Source: Mycolicibacter senuensis | GTDB taxonomy: Bacteria > Actinomycetota > Actinomycetes > Mycobacteriales > Mycobacteriaceae | DNA: 64,000 nucleotides | NCBI RefSeq assembly: GCF_003284925.1 | Contig: NZ_QMEX01000003.1 | Location: 1 to 64,000, forward strand | Reading direction: 5' to 3' | Shown: piece by piece, positions 48,569 to 57,487 of the stretch | Numbering within the stretch: the first letter of the stretch is position 1 | Layout: each line of letters begins with the position of its first letter | The notes under the pieces: generated by a model | The model's database searches: none | The model's input: only the letters and a program-made list of their open reading frames with translations | Told to the model about the DNA's origin: nothing | Position numbers and translations under genes: made by a program

Positions 48569-49515
48569 GGCCGGCGACGCTCCGGCAGCGGCAGCGGCGG
48601 AGCGCTGGCGCGCACGGTCTGGCGCACTTCGCCGAGACCCTGTACCTGTAGGGTCACCACGTCACCGTCGCGCAACCAGCCCGGGAACGGTTGCGGCAGA
48701 GCGGGATCCAGGTGTTCGAGCAGCGTGCAGGTGGGGACGGTACCGGACCCGAAGACGTCGCCGGGCGTCAGCGGCACCCCGCGTGAGGCGTAGCTGATGA
48801 TCTCGCCGAAGCTCCAGTCCATGGCCTCGGTGGACCCGATGCCGATGATCACATCGTTGACGATCGCGGTGGCATGCAGGCTGAGTTTGCCGTTGCGGCG
48901 GTAGGGTTCGAGCTCGTCGGGGGTGACCAGGTAAGGCCCCAGGGTGACGCCGCTGTCCTTGCCCTTGCCCTGCCCGATCGCCAGCACGCCCTCGGCAGCT
49001 TGCAAATCGCGGGCCGACCAGTCGTTGAAGATGGTGTAGCCGATGATGGCCTGCTCGGCTTCGGCCACCGACAGGTCGGCCCCCGCCGGACCCATGATCG
49101 CGGCGACCTCCAGTTCGAAATCCTGGCAGACACTGCCGGGCGCCGTCGGCGCGTCGTCATAGGGCCCCAGAACCGTTGACGGGCACGCGAAGTAGAACGC
49201 AGGTATCCGATACCAGGCGTCCTCGAGTTCGCGGCTGCGGCCGGTCGCGGCCCGGCAGTTGCGCATGTGGTCCAAGAAGCAGAGGCTGTCGCGGATCGAC
49301 GGGGGCCGCGGGATCGGCGCCATGAGCGTCACCTGGTCGAGTCGCGGCGTCGCCGACGGCGCTTCCAGCGCGCGCTCACCGACCTCCCGCAGACCGTCCG
49401 GTCCGAGCCGGATCAACTCCAGCAGCGTCGTGCCGGGCGCCGCGGCGTGGATCACCTCGCCGTGCAGCACCCCGCTCCGTTCGCCGTCCTCGCTTCGATA
49501 GGTCACCCACCGCAC
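48565..49515 (-). CDS. Fumarylacetoacetate hydrolase family protein (Rv0939-like)
   Basis: 316 aa, GTG start at 49515. C-terminal FAH fold with metal ligands in DFELEVAAIMG (two Glu) and an Asp in YTIFNDWSARDLQ; substrate loops VTLGPYLVTPDEL and GDVFGSGTVPTCTLLEHL. Enzymes of this fold hydrolyse or isomerise beta-keto acid products of aromatic or sterol ring cleavage. It is the equivalent of Rv0939 beside ligD in M. tuberculosis. It ends four bases inside the convergent GH5 gene. Confidence 0.9.
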   Translation of the reverse strand: MRWVTYRSEDGERSGVLHGEVIHAAAPGTTLLELIRLGPDGLREVGERALEAPSATPRLDQVTLMAPIPRPPSIRDSLCFLDHMRNCRAATGRSRELEDAWYRIPAFYFACPSTVLGPYDDAPTAPGSVCQDFELEVAAIMGPAGADLSVAEAEQAIIGYTIFNDWSARDLQAAEGVLAIGQGKGKDSGVTLGPYLVTPDELEPYRRNGKLSLHATAIVNDVIIGIGSTEAMDWSFGEIISYASRGVPLTPGDVFGSGTVPTCTLLEHLDPALPQPFPGWLRDGDVVTLQVQGLGEVRQTVRASAPPLPLPERRRP

Positions 49516-49518
49516 CGG

Positions 49519-51801
49519 TCAATCCTCACTCACCACGTCGTCGGGCGTCTTGTCGGGCCGCAGACCACGCCAGCTCGGTTGCCGCAACCGGCCGTCGGCC
49601 GTCCGCTCGCTGTAGCGCACTTCCCCCACCAGTGCCGGTCGCACGAATGTGACGCCTGCGGCGTCGGCCCGGTTCAGCGGTGCGTCGAAGGGGGTTTCGT
49701 CGGTGTGCAGCGGGGCCAGCTTCTTCTTCAGCGCGGCGAGTTGCCCCTCGGTGAATCCGGTGCCCACCCGGCCGACGAACGCGAGCTTGTCCCCCGCCGG
49801 GATGCCCATCAGCAGCGACCCGATCCCCCCGCCCCGAGCACCCTCGCCGGCGCGCCAGCCGCCGATCACCACCTCTTGGGTCCGCCAATGCTTGTCCTTG
49901 ACCCACACCGCTGAGCGGCGCCCCGGCTGGTAGGGCGAGTCCCACTTCTTGGCCACCACGCCCTCCCAGCCGAGCCGGCGAGACTGCTCGAGTGCCTCGG
50001 CGCCGCCGGCGGCCAGCAGGTCCTTGACCACCAGACCGGTTCCCTGGGCAAGCGTTTCCAGCAGCCGGCGGCGGTCCCGGTAGGTCGCGCGCAGCAACGG
50101 ACGCCCGTCGAGGTAGAGCAGGTCGAAGGCCCAGAACTCCACGCGGGCCGAGCGGGCGCTGTTCTGCATCGCCGCGAAGCTGGGAACCCCGTCGTCATCG
50201 AGGGCGACGACTTCGCCGTCGAACACGACCTGGTGCTCGGTGAGCTGTGCGGCCAACGAGCGCAGCTGCGGATATTCACCGGTGACATCGCGCCCGCTGC
50301 GGGAGCGCAGCCGGACCCGGCCATGGTCGGCCTCCACCAGCAGCCGGTAGCCGTCCCACTTGCCCTCGAAGGCCCAGAGCTCCGGATCCAGACCGGTCAC
50401 CGGGCCGTGGGTGGCCAGCATCGGGGCCAGGTCGGTGAACGCGAACGTCTTCTGATCTTTCATCCGGTGTGCCAGCCACTGATCGCCACCGGTCCGGATC
50501 AGCGCGTAGCGGCCCGAGATCCGACTGCCGCGCAACACGACGATCACCTCGCCCTTTTCGGCGGAGTCCTCGAACTTCTCGGTCACATAGCTGCCCGAAT
50601 CCCAGATGCGCACCGTGCCGGCACCGTATTCGCCCTTGGGGATGGTGCCCTCGAAGCCGCCGTACTCCAGCGGATGGTCTTCGGTGCGCACCGCCAGATG
50701 GTTGACCGACGTGGTCGTCGGCAGGTTCTTGGGAACCGCCCAGCTCACCAGCACCCCGTCGCGCTCCAACCGGAAGTCATAGTGCAGCCGGCGGGCGTGG
50801 TGCTCCTGGATGACAAAGCTATCGCCACCTCCCGGTCCAGGGGAGGCGGCCGGCACCGGTTCGGGGGTTTTGGCGGCGTCGCGTTTGGCCCGGTATTCGG
50901 TGAGCCGGTCAGGCGTGCGCAGTGGGGGATCCAGCTCGGCCAGCAGGTCACCGTCACGGGCGACGCGGGCCAGCACTTCGTCGTAGCGCAGCTGCCGCAG
51001 CCCACCGTCGTCGAGCTCCGCCCAACTGCGCGGGGCGGCCACCGTCGGATGTTCGCGGCCCCGCAGCGAATACGGCGCGATGGTGGTCTTCGACGCGTTG
51101 TTCTGACTCCAGTCGAGGAAGATCTTTCCGGCCCGGAGCTTTTTGGCCATGGTCGCTGTCACCAGCTTCGGCATGGCGCTCTCGAGTTGCTGCGCAACGC
51201 GTTTGGCCACCGCGACCGCCCCGGCGCTGGCCACCGGGCGGTCCAGCGCCGCATACACGTGTATTCCCTTGCTGCCGCTGGTGAGCGGGAACGTGTCCAA
51301 GTCCAGCTCAGTCATCAGATCGCGGATCGCACGCGCCACCTCGGCAAGCTGGCTCATCGTCACGCCCTCACCGGGATCGAGGTCGAACACCAGGCGGGTT
51401 GCCAACCCGGGTTTGAGCACTTTGCCGCCGTGCGTCCACTCGGCTTCGAAACGCCACTGCGGCACGTGGACTTCCAGCGCCGCTTGCTGGGCAATCCAGG
51501 CCAGGCCGTCGAGGTTGTCGATGATCGGATAGGCGGTGATACCGGAGCGGTGCTGCACCTCGGCGCGGGGCAGCCAGGCCGGCGCCGAGGAGGCGAGCTG
51601 CTTTTCGAAGAAAGAGTCCTGTGCCACGCCGTTGGGCCAGCGTTTGCGGGTCACCGGCCGTCCGGCGACGTGCGGCAGCATCACCTCCGCGATACGCGTG
51701 TAGTAGTCGAAAACGTCGGCCTTGGTGGTGCCCGTGGCCGGGTAGAGCACCTTGTCGGCGTTGGTCAACTTCACCCGTGTCTGGAACGGCTGTGCAGCCA
51801 T
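49519..51801 (-). CDS. ligD: Multifunctional NHEJ DNA ligase LigD
   Basis: 760 aa, close to M. tuberculosis LigD as I recall it. Domain order: N-terminal polymerase/primase (residues about 10-290, FDLDPGEGVTMSQLAEVARAI with metal-binding Asp pair), central 3'-phosphoesterase (about 325-465, EHHARRLHYDFRLERDGVL), C-terminal ATP ligase (about 470-755) with nucleotidylated K481 in EGKWDGYR, the same residue number as in M. tuberculosis. Works with Ku in blunt and mismatched end joining. The ku gene is divergent, 62 bp away. Confidence 0.97.
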   Translation of the reverse strand: MAAQPFQTRVKLTNADKVLYPATGTTKADVFDYYTRIAEVMLPHVAGRPVTRKRWPNGVAQDSFFEKQLASSAPAWLPRAEVQHRSGITAYPIIDNLDGLAWIAQQAALEVHVPQWRFEAEWTHGGKVLKPGLATRLVFDLDPGEGVTMSQLAEVARAIRDLMTELDLDTFPLTSGSKGIHVYAALDRPVASAGAVAVAKRVAQQLESAMPKLVTATMAKKLRAGKIFLDWSQNNASKTTIAPYSLRGREHPTVAAPRSWAELDDGGLRQLRYDEVLARVARDGDLLAELDPPLRTPDRLTEYRAKRDAAKTPEPVPAASPGPGGGDSFVIQEHHARRLHYDFRLERDGVLVSWAVPKNLPTTTSVNHLAVRTEDHPLEYGGFEGTIPKGEYGAGTVRIWDSGSYVTEKFEDSAEKGEVIVVLRGSRISGRYALIRTGGDQWLAHRMKDQKTFAFTDLAPMLATHGPVTGLDPELWAFEGKWDGYRLLVEADHGRVRLRSRSGRDVTGEYPQLRSLAAQLTEHQVVFDGEVVALDDDGVPSFAAMQNSARSARVEFWAFDLLYLDGRPLLRATYRDRRRLLETLAQGTGLVVKDLLAAGGAEALEQSRRLGWEGVVAKKWDSPYQPGRRSAVWVKDKHWRTQEVVIGGWRAGEGARGGGIGSLLMGIPAGDKLAFVGRVGTGFTEGQLAALKKKLAPLHTDETPFDAPLNRADAAGVTFVRPALVGEVRYSERTADGRLRQPSWRGLRPDKTPDDVVSED

Positions 51802-51863
51802 GCTGCCAACCTACGTCGCGATAAAGCCGGTTTCGGGCACGTTCGGGTGGGCATACTTGCCTC

Positions 51864-52727
51864 ATGCGTTCCATCTGGAAGGGTTCGATCGCATTCGGGC
51901 TGGTCAACGTGCCGGTGAAGGTCTACAGCGCTACCGAGGACCACGACATCAAGTTCCGTCAGGTACACGCCAAGGACAACGGCCGGATCCGCTACCGGCG
52001 AGTGTGCGAGGAATGCGGCGAAGTCGTCGACTACGCCGACATCGCGCGGGCATACGAGTCCGACGACGGGCGGATGGTGGTGATCACCGACGACGACCTC
52101 GCGAATCTTCCCGAGGAGCGCGACCACGAGATCGCGGTGCTTGAGTTCGTCCCGGCCAGTGACCTGGACCCGATGCTCTATGACCGCTCCTACTTTCTGG
52201 AGCCGGCGACGAAATCGATCAAATCGTATGTGCTGTTGGCCAAGACGCTGGCCGATACCGACCGGGTGGCGATCGTACATTTCACGCTGCGCAACAAGAC
52301 CCGGCTGGCGGCGCTGCGAGTCAAGGACTTCTCCAAGCGTGACGTGATGATGGTGCACACGCTGTTGTGGCCGGACGAGATTCGCGACCCCGACTTCCCC
52401 GCCCTGGACACCAAGGTCGAGATCAAGCCGGCCGAGCTGAAAATGGCCGGACAGGTGGTCGAGTCGATGGCCGACGACTTCGATCCCGACCGCTATCACG
52501 ACACCTACCAGGAGCAGTTGCACGAGTTGATCGAGGCCAAGCTCGAAGGCGACGAGGCGTTCACCCCCGAGGAGCGGCCCGCCGAACTGGATGCCACCGA
52601 GGACGTCTCCGATCTGCTGGCCAAGCTGGAGGCCAGCGTGAAGAAGCGCTCGGCGGCCAAGAAGTCGGCCGCCAAGAAGGCGCCGGCCAAGAAGAAGGCG
52701 CCGGCCAAGAAGGCCGCGGCAAAGTAG
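51864..52727 (+). CDS. ku: Non-homologous end joining protein Ku
   Basis: 287 aa. Ku bridge core starting MRSIWKGSIAFGLVNVPVKVYSATEDHDI, with VCEECGEVVDYADIARAYE and LLWPDEIRDPDFP. A C-terminal extension (residues about 255-287) is lysine/alanine/proline-rich with repeated AAKK and PAKK units, like histone H1 tails; such tails add DNA binding in some bacterial Ku proteins. Binds DNA ends as a homodimer and recruits LigD. Divergent from ligD. Confidence 0.96.
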   Translation: MRSIWKGSIAFGLVNVPVKVYSATEDHDIKFRQVHAKDNGRIRYRRVCEECGEVVDYADIARAYESDDGRMVVITDDDLANLPEERDHEIAVLEFVPASDLDPMLYDRSYFLEPATKSIKSYVLLAKTLADTDRVAIVHFTLRNKTRLAALRVKDFSKRDVMMVHTLLWPDEIRDPDFPALDTKVEIKPAELKMAGQVVESMADDFDPDRYHDTYQEQLHELIEAKLEGDEAFTPEERPAELDATEDVSDLLAKLEASVKKRSAAKKSAAKKAPAKKKAPAKKAAAK

Positions 52728-52758
52728 CCGCGTCGGCCGCCGCCGCAGATCACTGACG

Positions 52759-54246
52759 TCAGGGTGGGGCCTTGTTGAGAGCGCGTTCGGAGTTGATGCG
52801 GTGAGCGCGGTTTTGGATTCGGGTGCGCTTGCGGGTGGGCATCATGAGGCCGCGGCCCGCCGATGGTGGGACTGGCGGGGTTGTTGCCGGCGGTGTGCCG
52901 GTTGGCATGCGCAGGGCGGGGAAGAGCAGTGTGCTGCCCGGTCGGGTGATGTAGATATGGCCCGTGGGGCTGGTCCACTCCACTGTGCCGTCGGGACGCT
53001 GAGCATCGTGCCAGCCGCCGGGGCCGATCCAAAACGTCTTGAGCAGATGGTGTTTTCGGCATAGGCAGCGCAGGTTGGCGGGGTGGGTGGGCCCGAACGG
53101 ATAAGCGATGGCATGGTCGACGTCGCAATAGGTGGCGGGCCGGTCGCAGCCGGGGAATCGGCAGGTGAGGTCGCGGGCCCGGACGAAGGCGGCCAGCGCT
53201 GCTGAGGGCCGGTAGTGCGGTTCGGCCGGCAGATCGGTCGGGTGTCGGAGCGGTTTGACGATGGCGCCGCTGTTGACGAGCTGGGCCAGCAGGGGCGCGG
53301 GTACGGTGCCGCCGCCGATGATGTGCCCGGAAAGGCCTCGGCGCGCTTGGCGTTTGGGGGCCGGGGCGGTTGGCGGTTCGTCGCCGTTGCCGAATCGCGG
53401 GTCGGCCGGGATGTCCAGCGCGGCCTGGTCGGCAAGGACGTAGACCGTGGTATTGGCCGCCCGGGCATCGGTGCCGGTAGCGGCGGGACAGTCGGGGTGG
53501 CCGCAGGCACACGCCAGGGTTTCGGCGCCGGCAGCCAAGGCGCCGAGGGCATCGGCGCGGCGCTGGGCCACGGTGCGCGGGTCGTCGTCGCAGACGGTGT
53601 GAGCCAACTGGGTCAGGCGCCGATCGAGGGCGGTGGCATCGGTGCCGAACAGCCGGCCCCACAGGGCCGTGGTGCCGTTTTCGCTGTTGCGGGTGTCGAC
53701 GACGACTTCGCGGCCCCGGGCATCCCGCTCCTGGCGCCGGACGGCGTCGGGGTCGTACCGGTCGATCAGGGAGTCGATAGCCGCGGCGACCTTAGCCGCC
53801 GAGAGCCGCCCGAGGCCGGTGGCGATCTCGGCGAGGTCGGTATCGACAGCGTTCAGCAGGTAGGGGTTGGTGATCAGCGTGGTGCGCCAGACGATCGTGG
53901 CGACCAGCCGGGCGTTGATCGCCCCGTCGAAAAACAGCGCGGCAACCTTCGGCAGCCGCTCACGCAGCGCAGAGGCCAGATACATCTGCGATGACGCCAT
54001 ACCCTGACTGATCTGCTCGGCAGCGGCGACCTCCGCGGCTGCGGCATCCCAGTAATCGCATGACCAGCGCGACCGGTTCACCGCGTCACGCCCGCGGGTA
54101 CGCCGCGCGACCAGCTCGCCGATCGCCGCCAGCCGGCGCGCCGAGGCCGCGGCCTCCACCCGGGACCACCCCGAGATGGCCGCCACCAGGGCTTTGTCGT
54201 CGGCCTCCGCCAACGACGCCGGCCCCGGCAAACTCTGATCGAACAT
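52759..54246 (-). CDS. HNH endonuclease domain protein, DUF222 / 13E12 repeat family, SOS-type promoter
   Basis: About 495 aa from ATG 54246. N-terminal DUF222 (residues about 15-330) and a C-terminal HNH domain with RDLTCRFPGCDRPATYCDVDHAIAYPFGPTHPANLRCLCRKHHLLKT (zinc-binding Cys and the His-Asn-His set). Many copies of this family occur in mycobacterial genomes; function is uncertain, possibly DNA cleavage linked to damage or mobility. The start codon sits inside a perfect mycobacterial SOS box with a TACAAT -10 seven bases upstream, so the mRNA is probably leaderless and LexA-controlled. In M. tuberculosis several 13E12 genes are LexA targets. Confidence 0.9.
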   Translation of the reverse strand: MFDQSLPGPASLAEADDKALVAAISGWSRVEAAASARRLAAIGELVARRTRGRDAVNRSRWSCDYWDAAAAEVAAAEQISQGMASSQMYLASALRERLPKVAALFFDGAINARLVATIVWRTTLITNPYLLNAVDTDLAEIATGLGRLSAAKVAAAIDSLIDRYDPDAVRRQERDARGREVVVDTRNSENGTTALWGRLFGTDATALDRRLTQLAHTVCDDDPRTVAQRRADALGALAAGAETLACACGHPDCPAATGTDARAANTTVYVLADQAALDIPADPRFGNGDEPPTAPAPKRQARRGLSGHIIGGGTVPAPLLAQLVNSGAIVKPLRHPTDLPAEPHYRPSAALAAFVRARDLTCRFPGCDRPATYCDVDHAIAYPFGPTHPANLRCLCRKHHLLKTFWIGPGGWHDAQRPDGTVEWTSPTGHIYITRPGSTLLFPALRMPTGTPPATTPPVPPSAGRGLMMPTRKRTRIQNRAHRINSERALNKAPP

Positions 54247-54254
54247 ACGTTCGA
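54239..54254 (-). promoter_or_regulatory. Perfect LexA SOS box spanning a start codon
   Basis: TCGAACATACGTTCGA fits the mycobacterial SOS consensus TCGAAC-N4-GTTCGA exactly. The minus-strand ATG (54246-54244) lies in its centre. Bound LexA would cover the predicted transcription start. Confidence 0.85.
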
Positions 54255-54259
54255 TTGTA
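54254..54259 (-). promoter_or_regulatory. -10 element of the leaderless HNH gene
   Basis: On the minus strand this reads TACAAT, nearly ideal, and lies seven bases before the ATG at 54246, so transcription should start at the A of ATG. Confidence 0.6.
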
Positions 54260-54311
54260 CCCGAACCGGCGGGCGCTCGCACCTCGCCGATCGGACGCCC
54301 TGAATCCAAAT

Positions 54312-54325
54312 TAGAACGTGTTTCA
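54312..54325. promoter_or_regulatory. KstR-like box upstream of SDR gene
   Basis: TAGAACGTGTTTCA matches TnnAACnnGTTnnA at all fixed positions. It lies 44 bp before the SDR start codon. Confidence 0.55.
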
Positions 54326-54369
54326 AAAAAGAGCTGCAGCTCCCGGCAGATTCTTGTTAGCGTGCCTAC

Positions 54370-55161
54370 GTGATCCTCGACAAATTCCGACTCGATAACT
54401 CGGTCGCCGTCGTCACCGGCGCAGGCCGTGGCCTAGGTGCGGCGATCGCCGTAGCGTTCGCCGAAGCGGGCGCTGACGTCGTCATTGCCGCGCGTACCCG
54501 ATCCCAACTAGAGGCCGTCGCCGAACAGGTCGAAGGTGCCGGGCGTCGCGCCCACATCGTCGCCGCCGATCTGGCCCACCCCGAAGAGACCGCCAAACTG
54601 GCCGCTGAAGCCGTCGGCGCCTTCGGCAGGCTCGACATCGTCGTCAACAATGTCGGCGGCACCATGCCCAACATGTTGCTGACCACCTCGGCCAAAGACC
54701 TCAAGGACGCGCTGACTTTCAACGTCGTCACCGCGCACGCCCTGACCACCGCCGCCGCGCCGCTGATGCTGGAACACGCCGGCGGCGGCTCGATCATCAA
54801 CATCACCTCGACGATGGGGCGGCTGGCCGGGCGCGGATTCGCCGCCTACGGCACCGCCAAGGCCGCGCTGGCCCACTACACCCGACTGGCCGCCATGGAC
54901 CTGTGCCCGAAGATTCGCGTCAACGGCATCGCACCGGGATCGATCTTGACCTCCGCGTTGGATGTGGTGGCGTCCAACGACGAACTCCGCGAACCGATGG
55001 AGAAGGTGACTCCGATGCGCCGACTCGGTGATCCGACCGACATTGCCGCTGCCGCAGTCTATTTGGCCTCGCCGGCGGGAAGTTATCTCACCGGCAAGAT
55101 CCTCGAGGTCGACGGTGGCATCACGTTCCCGAACCTCGATCTGCCCATCCCCGACCTGTAG
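54370..55161 (+). CDS. Short-chain dehydrogenase (Rv0927c-like)
   Basis: 263 aa, GTG start at 54370; same length as I remember for Rv0927c. Rossmann motif TGAGRGLG (residues 16-23), NNVGG motif, catalytic S147 (or T146), Y160 and K164. The C-terminus ([23 protein letters not shown]) is the usual SDR tail. Mycobacterial relatives act on hydroxy-acyl or steroid substrates; the KstR-like box 44 bp upstream favours a steroid or fatty-acyl alcohol. It is followed by the DapB-like gene 11 bp later and then mntH, probably one transcript. Confidence 0.9.
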   Translation: MILDKFRLDNSVAVVTGAGRGLGAAIAVAFAEAGADVVIAARTRSQLEAVAEQVEGAGRRAHIVAADLAHPEETAKLAAEAVGAFGRLDIVVNNVGGTMPNMLLTTSAKDLKDALTFNVVTAHALTTAAAPLMLEHAGGGSIINITSTMGRLAGRGFAAYGTAKAALAHYTRLAAMDLCPKIRVNGIAPGSILTSALDVVASNDELREPMEKVTPMRRLGDPTDIAAAAVYLASPAGSYLTGKILEVDGGITFPNLDLPIPDL

Positions 55162-55172
55162 AGGACACCGCT

Positions 55173-56249
55173 ATGCCCATTCGCGTCGCCCAGATCGGCA
55201 CCGGCAATGTCGGTGTCCACGCCCTGAAAGCACTGATCACCAACCCGGAATTCGAGCTGACCGGGGTGTGGGTGTCCTCGGACGCCAAGGCCGGCAAAGA
55301 CGCCGCCGAGCTGGCCGGCCTGGACACGCCGACCGGAGTGTCCGCGACCACCGATCTGCAGCAGATACTCGACGCCAAACCCGACTGCGTGGTCTACACC
55401 GCGCTGGCCGACAACCGGCTCGTCGAGGCGCTGGACGACTTCCGGCGCATCCTGGAGGCCGGGATCAACGTGGCCGGCAGCAGCGCCGTATTCCTGCAGT
55501 ACCCGTGGCAGGTGCTGCCCGCCGAGATGCTGACCCCGCTCGAAGAGGCAGCCAAGGCCGGAAACGCGAGCTTGTTCGTCAACGGTATCGACCCGGGCTT
55601 CGCCAACGACCTGCTGCCGCTGGCGCTGGCGGGCACCTGTCAGAGCATCCAGCAGATCCGCTGCATGGAGATCGTCGACTACGCCACCTACGACAGTGCC
55701 GCCGTCATGTTCGACGTGATGGGGTTCGGCAAACCGATGGACGACGTCCCGATGCTGCTGCAGCCGGGCGTGCTCAGTCTGGCGTGGGGTTCGGTGGTGC
55801 GCCAGCTGGCGGCCGGGTTGGGCCTGGAACTCGACTCCGTCGAGCAGTCCCATGTGCGGGTGCCCGCACCGGAAGACTTCACCATCTCCGCCGGCGATAT
55901 CACGAAAGGCACTGCGGCCGCATTGCGATTCGAGGTCCGCGGGATGGTCGACGGCCAGCCGGCGGTCGTCCTTGAGCACGTCACCAGGCTGCGCGACGAC
56001 CTGTGCCCGGACTGGCCGCAACCGGCCCAGCCCGGCGGGTCCTACCGCGTCGAGGTGACGGGAGAGCCGTCGTATGCGCTGGACCTGTGCCTGTCCAGCC
56101 CCAACGGTGACCACAACCACGCCGGGCTGGTGGCCACCGCCATGCGCGTCGTCAACGCCGTTCCGGCGGTGGTGGCCGCCGAGCCGGGTATCCGGACCAC
56201 CCTGGATCTGCCACTGGTCACCGGGCGGGGGCTTTACGCTCGTCCTTGA
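55173..56249 (+). CDS. NAD(P)-binding dihydrodipicolinate reductase-like protein (Rv0926c-like)
   Basis: 358 aa. N-terminal Rossmann domain with GTGNVGVHALKAL, a DapB-like alpha/beta fold, and a C-terminal mixed domain. It is longer than true DapB and lacks the conserved DapB catalytic stretch, so it is probably an amine or aldehyde oxidoreductase, not lysine biosynthesis. Same size and neighbours as M. tuberculosis Rv0926c. The stop codon overlaps the mntH start (TGATG). Confidence 0.85.
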   Translation: MPIRVAQIGTGNVGVHALKALITNPEFELTGVWVSSDAKAGKDAAELAGLDTPTGVSATTDLQQILDAKPDCVVYTALADNRLVEALDDFRRILEAGINVAGSSAVFLQYPWQVLPAEMLTPLEEAAKAGNASLFVNGIDPGFANDLLPLALAGTCQSIQQIRCMEIVDYATYDSAAVMFDVMGFGKPMDDVPMLLQPGVLSLAWGSVVRQLAAGLGLELDSVEQSHVRVPAPEDFTISAGDITKGTAAALRFEVRGMVDGQPAVVLEHVTRLRDDLCPDWPQPAQPGGSYRVEVTGEPSYALDLCLSSPNGDHNHAGLVATAMRVVNAVPAVVAAEPGIRTTLDLPLVTGRGLYARP

Positions 56250-57484
56250 TGACGCGCGCGGACAAGCCGGTACGGCGACAGCCGGGCTGGTATCTGCTCG
56301 GACCGGCGTTCGTCGCCGCCATCGCCTATGTCGACCCGGGCAACGTCGCCGCCAATGTCAGCGCCGGTGCGACGTTCGGGTACCTGCTGGTCTGGGTGAT
56401 CGTCACCGCGAACGTGATGGCCGGCCTGGTGCAGTACCTCTCCGCCAAGCTGGGGTTGGTGACCGGGCTCTCGCTGCCCGAGGCGGTCGGCAGTGTCGCC
56501 CGCCGCCCGGCCCGGATCGCGTATTGGCTGCAGGCCGAGTTGGTCGCCATGGCAACCGATCTCGCCGAGGTGGTGGGCGGCGCGATCGCACTGAACCTCA
56601 TCTTCGGCCTGCCGTTGATGTTGGGCGGGCTCATCACCGGAGCGGTGTCGATGGCCTTGCTGGTCGTCGGTGACCGGCGCGGACCGCGGGCCTTCGAGCA
56701 GATCTTCAGCGGGCTGTTGGCCGTCATCGCGATCGGGTTCCTGGCCAGCCTGGTGGTCGGTCCGCCGCCGGTGACCGACGTCGCCGGCGGCCTGGTGCCC
56801 CGCTTCGACGGAACCGAGAGCGTGTTGTTGGCGACCGCGATCCTGGGGGCCACGGTCATGCCGCATGCGGTGTATCTGCACTCCGGCCTGGCCCGCGACC
56901 GGCACGGGCGCCCGGAAGCCGGGCGAGCGCGGCAACGTTTGCTGCGGGTGACCCGCTGGGACGTCGGCCTGGCAATGCTGCTTGCCGGCGCGGTGAACCT
57001 GGCCATGCTGTTGGTGGCCGCCGCGAACCTGGCCGGGCGCGAGGGCACCGACTCGATCGAGGGTGCGCACGCCGCGGTACGCGATGCGCTCGGCCCGACG
57101 GTCGCGCTGTTCTTCGCGGTCGGGCTGTTGGCCTCCGGCCTGGCCTCGACGTCGGTGGGCGCCTACGCCGGCGCGATGATCATGCAGGGCCTATTGCGGG
57201 TGTCGGTGCCGCTGCTGCTGCGCCGCCTGGTCACGCTGATCCCGGCGCTGGCGATCCTGGCAGGGGGCATCGATCCCACTCGGGCATTGGTGATCTCCCA
57301 GGTGGTGCTCTCGTTCGGCATCCCGTTCGCGCTGGTGCCGCTGATCCGGCTCACCAGCGACCGCGCACTGATGGGCGCGGACGCGAACCGGCGGCTGACG
57401 ACGGCGCTCGGGTGGGCCGTCACGGTGGTGATCGGCGTGCTCAACATGGCGCTGATCTATCTGACCGTCGCCGGGCCGGGCTGA
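56249..57484 (+). CDS. mntH: NRAMP-type divalent metal transporter MntH
   Basis: 411 aa from ATG 56249. Eleven membrane helices of the LeuT fold. Metal-binding DPGN (D29-N32) in helix 1 and MPHAVYLHSG in helix 6, both intact. It imports Mn2+ and Fe2+ with protons. Overlap with the DapB-like gene (TGATG) places it in the same operon as in M. tuberculosis (Rv0924c). No metal-responsive operator was seen just upstream. Confidence 0.95.
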   Translation: MTRADKPVRRQPGWYLLGPAFVAAIAYVDPGNVAANVSAGATFGYLLVWVIVTANVMAGLVQYLSAKLGLVTGLSLPEAVGSVARRPARIAYWLQAELVAMATDLAEVVGGAIALNLIFGLPLMLGGLITGAVSMALLVVGDRRGPRAFEQIFSGLLAVIAIGFLASLVVGPPPVTDVAGGLVPRFDGTESVLLATAILGATVMPHAVYLHSGLARDRHGRPEAGRARQRLLRVTRWDVGLAMLLAGAVNLAMLLVAAANLAGREGTDSIEGAHAAVRDALGPTVALFFAVGLLASGLASTSVGAYAGAMIMQGLLRVSVPLLLRRLVTLIPALAILAGGIDPTRALVISQVVLSFGIPFALVPLIRLTSDRALMGADANRRLTTALGWAVTVVIGVLNMALIYLTVAGPG

Positions 57485-57487
57485 GCG

